From JBICHM01 sp043101835 (lineage in GTDB: Bacteria > Planctomycetota > Phycisphaerae > Phycisphaerales > UBA1924), in assembly GCA_043101835.1 (NCBI GenBank), contig JBICHM010000122.1, positions 1 to 22,241 on the forward strand: 22,241 bases of DNA, given 5' to 3'. Shown piece after piece: positions 17,101 to 22,241 of the stretch. A program made the position numbers and the translations under genes. Each line of letters opens with the position of its first letter. Position 1 is the first letter of the stretch. The notes beneath the pieces are model-generated. The model did not search any database, had not been told where the DNA came from, and saw nothing but the letters and a program-made list of their open reading frames with translations.

Positions 17101-17647
17101 GTCGGATGGCGATGACCTGGTCGTCTTCGACCCCGACGACCACGACCGCGAGGTCGAGCGATTCCGCTTCCCGCGTCAGGATGGCCGAAAGCGCCTGTGC
17201 ATCAGCGACTTCTTCCGCTCGGCCGATTCGGGCGTGAAGGATGTGCTCGCCATGCACTGCGTGACGATGGGCTCGGTCGTCAGCGAACGCGCCAAGGCGC
17301 TCTTCGAGAGCGACGCGTACGCGGAGTACCTGTACCTCCACGGCATGGGCGTGGAGTGCGCCGAGGCCCTCGCCGAGCTCTGGCACAAGCGCATCCGCGA
17401 AGAGATGGGCGTCGCCGGCGACGACCACGCCGAGGTGCGCAAGCTCTTCGCCCAGCACTATCGGGGGTCCCGCTACTCCTTCGGCTACCCCGCGTGCCCG
17501 GAGATGAGCGACCAGGAGAAGCTCTTCCGCCTGCTCGAGCCCGAGCGCATCGGCTGCCGCCTGACGGAAAACTGGCAGATCGACCCCGAGCAGAGCACCA
17601 GCGCGATCGTGGTGCATCACCCCGAGGCAAAGTACTTCAACGTCTGA
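14126..17647 (+). CDS. metH: Cobalamin-dependent methionine synthase MetH
   Basis: 1173 residues with all four modules in the standard order. The homocysteine-binding domain (about 1-310) has zinc ligands Cys227 (GLNCATG) and Cys293-Cys294 (GGCCGTTPEH). The pterin-binding domain (about 340-610) contains GERTNTNGSRKFKRL and SNVSFGLRPNAR. The cap and cobalamin-binding domain (about 645-875) has DVHDIGKN with the cobalt-ligating His741 and GLSGLLVKS. The SAM-dependent reactivation domain (about 905-1173) has GYFPAQSDGDD, GYPACPEMSDQEKLF and LTENWQIDPEQSTSAI. The enzyme transfers the methyl group of 5-methyl-THF to homocysteine via methylcobalamin. All expected motifs are intact. GAGAGGGAAGAAG precedes the ATG. 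It is downstream of metF, which makes its methyl donor. Confidence 0.98.
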   Translation: MSSRFLDALSKRVLVLDGAMGTSVHACGCDLETDFLGKENCTEVLVLTRPDVIGGIHETFLEAGADGVETDSFGGATHVLAEFDLQDRAREVNRLAASIAREACDKFSTKERPRFVLGSMGPGTKLLTLGQITWQKMLGAYTEQALGLIEGGADALIIETCQDLLQVKCAVNACINALREHGRTPEQVPILVSVTIETTGTMLLGTEIAAAAQALAGYPITSLGLNCATGPEHMSDHVRWLSRHWERPISIVPNAGLPELKDGQTVYPLGPEPFAKEVARFVDEFEVGIVGGCCGTTPEHIRALREAVGDRAAPRRPKPLSVPAMKPACSSLYSPVEYRQDNSFLIVGERTNTNGSRKFKRLLNEEDWDGLVSMAREQVRDGSHVLDVCVDYVGRDGVRDMSEVVSRFVRQITAPLMIDSTQVDVMEAGLQRAGGKCIINSMNLEEGEGKLAQICELARTYGAAVVAGTIDDDPQEAMGKTAERKLEIAQRIYDLAVHEHGLHPADIFFDPLVLPVTTGVEADRRLGLETVEGIRRISEAMPECQIVVGLSNVSFGLRPNARTVLNSVFLHECVEAGLTGAIVHASKILPRTKISDEQWQAALDLIYDKRSEGFDPLHAFIRLFPEGDEGEVDARESLADLPLEERLQRHIIDGEKQGLTEALEEALGIMPALEIINDHLLGGMKVVGDLFGKGEMQLPFVLQSAEVMKAAVAHLEPHIPKDEASGKKGKIVLATVKGDVHDIGKNLVDIILSNNGYEVVNLGIKQPVATILDAFEQHQADAIGLSGLLVKSVAVMRDDLEEMASRGIAAPVLLGGAALNRHYCDTELRSVYTTGKAYYGRDAFEALRIMDLIAKGRTGEIDAEIEERLEKRAKAEETIARARDAKGETDSGGAAVAERVRSEVRTDVEIPAPPFWGVKVVEDLDLEEVYAFVNKVALFRGQWQFRRGKRSDEEFNAFVENTVEPIFERLKAQCRDEGILRPGVVYGYFPAQSDGDDLVVFDPDDHDREVERFRFPRQDGRKRLCISDFFRSADSGVKDVLAMHCVTMGSVVSERAKALFESDAYAEYLYLHGMGVECAEALAELWHKRIREEMGVAGDDHAEVRKLFAQHYRGSRYSFGYPACPEMSDQEKLFRLLEPERIGCRLTENWQIDPEQSTSAIVVHHPEAKYFNV

Positions 17648-17679
17648 CGGGCCGCGCGTTCGGCGTCGGTTCGGCGGTG

Positions 17680-17709
17680 GTGACTCGGGCCCGCCTGCGC
17701 CGATATCCT
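17680..17709 (+). promoter_or_regulatory. Putative leaderless promoter of the dockerin/gsp operon
   Basis: GTGACT (17680-17685) and TATCCT (17704-17709) are 18 bases apart in the 68-base gap after metH. The ATG of the next gene begins six bases after the -10 box, which is where transcription would start. No Shine-Dalgarno sequence lies before that ATG. Together these suggest a leaderless mRNA. Confidence 0.5.
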
Positions 17710-17715
17710 GTTGGT

Positions 17716-18426
17716 ATGCGCATCCGCTCGATCATCGTGTGGGCGTTCGCCGCGATCGCAACGAGCGCGCCCGCTGTGGCGCAGTTCGAAGGTCCGCTGA
17801 CGTCGCCGATCCGCTCGCGCATCGTGGGCGTGATCAACAGCGACAGCGGCGCCCCGACGATCGGTCCGGGCGATGAGATCGCGGCGATCTTCGACGGGCG
17901 CGTCGTGGGGCTGCAGGTGTTCGGCACGACCGCCACCGGCCCGGTCAACATCAGCATCACCGTCTTCGGCGACGACCCGGCGACGCCCGATGTCGAGGGT
18001 CCGGACCCGGGCGACCAGATCACCTTTCAGTTCTACGACGACTCCACCGGCGCGATCCGCAACAACGTCGTCCCGCTGAACCTCGCCGGGGAGGTGTCGA
18101 TCGTCCGCTACGAGGGCGACTTCATCGACCTGGAGATCCCGCTCCCGCCCGAGCTGCTCACACCGGTGCAGGAGTTCAACTTCCGCCTGACCGCCGAGGA
18201 CGGCAGCCCCGGCGACGGTTCGGGCGGCGGGGGTGGCGGAACCGGCCAGGGCAACCCCGATGTGAACAACGACGGCGTCATCGACAAGCGCGATGTCGCC
18301 CTCGTGCTCCGCGGCGTCATCGGCGCCAACCGTGTGCTCACCGCGACGCAGCGCGCGCGCGCCGATGTGAACAACGACGGCGCCATCACCACCGCCGACG
18401 CCGTGCTGGTCATCCGGGCCCAGTGA
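17716..18426 (+). CDS. Secreted protein with C-terminal dockerin-type domain
   Basis: 236 residues. The signal peptide is 1-22 (AFAAIATSAPAVA then Q/F). Residues about 25-160 form a beta-rich domain with GDEIAAIFDGRVVGLQVFG, ITVFGDDPATPDVEG and GDQITFQFYDD, a pattern I associate with small exported modules of environmental bacteria; its ligand is unknown. A Gly/Ser-rich linker spans 164-179. Two F-hand calcium repeats follow, DVNNDGVIDKRDVALVLRG (182-200) and DVNNDGAITTADAVLVIRA (217-235), a complete type I dockerin-like domain. In cellulosomes dockerins bind cohesins; no cohesin is visible here. The gene ends in a GTGA overlap with the gspH-like gene, so it is translationally coupled to the secretion genes. 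It may be a substrate or an accessory part of that system; this is inference. Confidence 0.88.
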   Translation: MRIRSIIVWAFAAIATSAPAVAQFEGPLTSPIRSRIVGVINSDSGAPTIGPGDEIAAIFDGRVVGLQVFGTTATGPVNISITVFGDDPATPDVEGPDPGDQITFQFYDDSTGAIRNNVVPLNLAGEVSIVRYEGDFIDLEIPLPPELLTPVQEFNFRLTAEDGSPGDGSGGGGGGTGQGNPDVNNDGVIDKRDVALVLRGVIGANRVLTATQRARADVNNDGAITTADAVLVIRAQ

Positions 18427-18923
18427 CCGTGCGCCGCCGCGCCGGCTTCAGCCTTCTCGAACTGCTGATCGTGCTCGCGATCCTCGGGCTCGTGGCCGCC
18501 ATCAGTGCGCCGGGCGCCGCGCGACTGCTCGCCGGCGGGGCGGAGCGCACGCGGCGCAGCGAGCTCGTCCAGTTCCTTCTCGCGCGCCGGCTCGACGCGC
18601 TCCGGGATGCGCAGCGCATCGAGCTGACGCTCGAATGGACGCCCGGCGCCGGCCTGCGCGCCGCCGGAGCGGGCCTTGAGCGTGCCTGGCCCGACTGGCC
18701 CGACCCGCTTGAGGCGGCGCTGCCCGCCGGGCCGGCGACCGAGCGCCTGGCATTCGACGGCGAGGGGCTGGCCGACCGGCGGGAGATCCGTTTCCGGGCG
18801 TCCCGGCCCGACGGGTCCGATAGGATGTGGGCCGTCTCGCTCGACCCCGTCAGCGGGCTTCCGAGCATCCGGGATCCGGCCGAGGCCGGAGCGACGCAGG
18901 AATCGACAGGAGCCGTCCGATGA
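18423..18923 (+). CDS. gspH: GspH-like minor pseudopilin
   Basis: 166 residues from a GTG start that overlaps the preceding TGA (GTGA). The leader MTVRRRAG is followed by FSLLELLIVLAILGLVAAISAP: a prepilin site with Gly at -1, Glu at +5 and the family Pro of GspG/H helices. The C-terminal half has FDGEGLADRREIRFRA (about 111-126), like the beta-strand region of GspH/FimT proteins. In type II secretion GspH is a minor pseudopilin linking the tip complex to the GspG fibre. The start has no visible Shine-Dalgarno, consistent with coupling. FimT-like is the alternative name; the gspG/E/F neighbours favour GspH. Confidence 0.85.
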   Translation: MTVRRRAGFSLLELLIVLAILGLVAAISAPGAARLLAGGAERTRRSELVQFLLARRLDALRDAQRIELTLEWTPGAGLRAAGAGLERAWPDWPDPLEAALPAGPATERLAFDGEGLADRREIRFRASRPDGSDRMWAVSLDPVSGLPSIRDPAEAGATQESTGAVR

Positions 18924-19348
18924 CCCACCGGGCCCATGCCCGCGCCTTCTCGCTCGTGGAGCTGATGATCGTCATCACGATCATCGGCCTCCTCGTCGCG
19001 CTCGTCGCGCCGCGCCTCGCCGGCGCGCTCGGGAGCGGACGGGTGCAGTCGACGCGCGCGCAGATCGAGCTGCTTTCCGGCGGCGTTACGCAGTTCAACC
19101 TCGACGTCGGGCGCTACCCGACCGCCGAGGAAGGGCTCGAATCGCTGCTCACCCGCCCGCAGGGCGTCGAGGCCGATGTCTGGAAGGGGCCCTACCTCGA
19201 GAAGGACTTCGTCCCGACCGACGCCTGGGGGCGCGACTTCCAGTACGAACTCCCCGACAGCGGGCGCTTTGTCATCCGATCCCTCGGCGCCGACGGCCCG
19301 CCCGGCGGCGACGGCGACAACGCCGACATCGACAACCGGTCGGAGTGA
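18920..19348 (+). CDS. gspG: Major pseudopilin GspG
   Basis: 142 residues, typical of GspG. The leader MTHRAHARA is followed by FSLVELMIVITIIGLLVALVAPRL: a prepilin site with Glu at +5 but Ala at -1 in place of Gly. The pseudopilin core follows: QIELLSGGVTQFNLDVGRYPT, then GLESLL, W-GPYL (88-93), VPTDAWGRDFQYE and the C-terminal loop SLGADGPPGGDGDNADI (121-137), which in this family binds a stabilising calcium ion. It polymerises into the periplasmic pseudopilus of type II secretion. The ATG overlaps the gspH stop (ATGA), with GACAGGAG seven bases upstream. An in-frame upstream extension to 18827 is rejected because it would bury the leader. Confidence 0.95.
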   Translation: MTHRAHARAFSLVELMIVITIIGLLVALVAPRLAGALGSGRVQSTRAQIELLSGGVTQFNLDVGRYPTAEEGLESLLTRPQGVEADVWKGPYLEKDFVPTDAWGRDFQYELPDSGRFVIRSLGADGPPGGDGDNADIDNRSE

Positions 19349-19423
19349 GGGACCAGGGACCGGGGACCAGGCATCAGCCGGACTCCGATCCCACTGGTCC
19401 CAGGTCCCTGATCCCGAGTCCCT
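19348..19423. repeat. GGGACC-heptamer inverted repeat between gspG and gspE
   Basis: The left side is a run of near-identical heptamers (AGGGACC, AGGGACC, GGGGACC) and the right side holds their complements (GGTCCC, GGTCCCT, GATCCCG, AGTCCCT). AGGGACCGGGGACCAG (19355-19370) and CTGGTCCCAGGTCCCT (19394-19409) pair at 15 of 16 positions around a 23-base loop. It begins on the last base of the gspG stop and ends nine bases before the gspE ATG. It resembles REP or short-tandem-repeat elements dispersed in some genomes. In RNA it would form a stable stem without a U-run, and it may set the G:E expression ratio. Confidence 0.8.
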
Positions 19424-19432
19424 TCCCCCGAC

Positions 19433-21093
<1,661 letters not shown>

Positions 21094-21097
<4 letters not shown>

Positions 21098-22241
21098 CGC
21101 GCTTCGTCTACCGAGCCGCGCCGATCAAGCCGGGCCTCGGCGGCCTCGTCGAGGGGCGGGAAGAGGCGCGCGACGAACGCACGCTGCGCGACCATCTTCG
21201 CGAGCGCGGGCTCATCGCCGTGGAAGTGCGCCCCGTCGGCTTCGCCGATGCGCTCCGCGCCCGCTTCGGGTCGCGCTCCTCGCGCCTGAAGCGCACGGAC
21301 CGGCTGTGGTTCTTCGCCACGCTTTCGCGCCTGCTCCGCAGCAAGGCGCCGGTGGAGCGCGCGATCAGCGCGATGGAGGAGGTCGCCCCGAACGACGCGG
21401 CGAGAGCGGCGTGCGCGCAGGTCGGCGATGCGCTCCGCTCGGGACGCCCGCTCGATGCCGCCTGCGCCGAGGTCGCCGGGCTCGTCGGACCCCGACAGTC
21501 GGCGCTGCTGCGCGTCGGTCACGCCTCGGGCGATCTCGAGCGCGCCGCCGCACTCATCGACGAGTCCCTCCGCACGAGCGAGCGCATCAGGAAGACCGTC
21601 ATCGGCCGGCTCATCTACCCGGCGGTGCTCATCGTCGTGGGCGTGGCGTGCCTGTGGTTCCTCTCGGCCGTCGTCCTGCCGCGCTTCAGCGAGACGCTCG
21701 AATCCGCCGGGGCGGACCTGCCGGGCGCGACGCGCTTCACGCTCGCATCGGCGAAGGTCGTCATGTGGACCGGGCCGATCGTGCTGCTCGCGATCCTCGG
21801 CCTCATCGTCTGGTGGCGGGCCGGCCTCGCGCCGCCGGCGTGGCGCCGCCGGGCGCAGGAACTGGCCTTCCAGACGCCCTTGGTCGGCGGGCTGATCTGG
21901 CGTCACCAGGGCGCCGTGGCGGCCGACACCATCGCGACGATGCTCGAGGGCGGCGGCGATCTGCTTGAAGCCCTCGAACAGGCCGAGGACGCCGTCGGCG
22001 AGGGCGTCGTCGCGCGACGCCTCGCCCGGGCGCGCCAGCAGGTTCGCGAGGGCCTCGATCCGGGGGAGGCTTTTGAGCGGGAAGGCGTCTTTCCGCCGAT
22101 GAACGCTGCGGTGATCCGCATCGGCGCCCGGAGCGGCGACCTCGCCGGCGCCCTCCGCAGCGCCACCGAGACCGCGCTCGAAGAGCAGCAGGACGGCATC
22201 GACCGTCTCCTCACCCTGCTCCAGCCGGCGATCACCCTGGC
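21094..22241 (+). CDS. gspF: Type II secretion platform protein GspF, 3' end outside window
   Basis: 382 complete codons are visible from a GTG start that overlaps the gspE stop (GTGA), with an ACGAGGG Shine-Dalgarno nearby. The N-terminus TRFVYRAAP...GGLVEGREEARDERTLRDHLRERGL is family-typical. The first GspF domain (about 70-195) has the RVGHASGDLERAA signature; the second begins near 270 with HASG-equivalent RIGARSGDLAGAL at 342-354. Membrane segments lie at about 170-197 and 223-244; the last one is cut off by the edge. The protein anchors GspE to the inner membrane and supports pseudopilus assembly. It is arginine-rich and lysine-poor compared with the pilC copy at 5426, so this is a separate paralogue and not a recent duplicate. 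Confidence 0.94.

Overview
The window is a GC-rich bacterial chromosome segment. The gene content suggests a planctomycete, probably a Phycisphaerae-type lineage: secreted proteins with dockerin-like or EF-hand-like aspartate loops, PilX/PilW-type prepilins, a separate type II secretion-like gene set, and strongly C/G-biased third codon positions. This placement is an inference from gene style; no taxonomic marker gene is present.

Minus strand, 7779 down to 1: a type IV pilus or pseudopilus locus. It reads pilT-like retraction ATPase, pilC/gspF-like platform protein, a PilV/GspI-like prepilin, an 872-residue PilX/GspK-like protein with calcium-type loops and beta-helix-like sequence, and a PilW/GspJ-like prepilin that overlaps the large gene by one base. 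A tRNA-Ala(TGC) with its own promoter and a leader hairpin follows. The last gene is an exported alpha/beta-hydrolase that runs off the left edge.

Plus strand, 8076 to 13033: a small stand-alone LuxR-type HTH protein is transcribed divergently from pilT. About 520 bases without a supportable gene follow. Then comes a 1313-residue secreted, acidic, cysteine-free and nearly lysine-free protein with Ig-like repeats and aspartate loops, closed by a strong intrinsic terminator.

Plus strand, 13144 to 17647: metF and metH, the two consecutive steps that make and use 5-methyl-tetrahydrofolate for methionine synthesis.

Plus strand, 17716 to the right edge: a tightly packed type II secretion-like operon. 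It starts with a secreted dockerin-domain protein that appears to have a leaderless promoter. gspH, gspG, gspE and gspF follow. All junctions are 4-base overlaps except gspG-gspE, which holds a heptamer-based inverted repeat.

The most unusual content is the calcium-loop theme shared by a giant tip-pilin candidate, an S-layer-like secreted protein and a dockerin protein translationally coupled to pseudopilins. Two distinct ATPase/platform pairs (PilT/PilC and GspE/GspF) lie within 22 kb on opposite strands.
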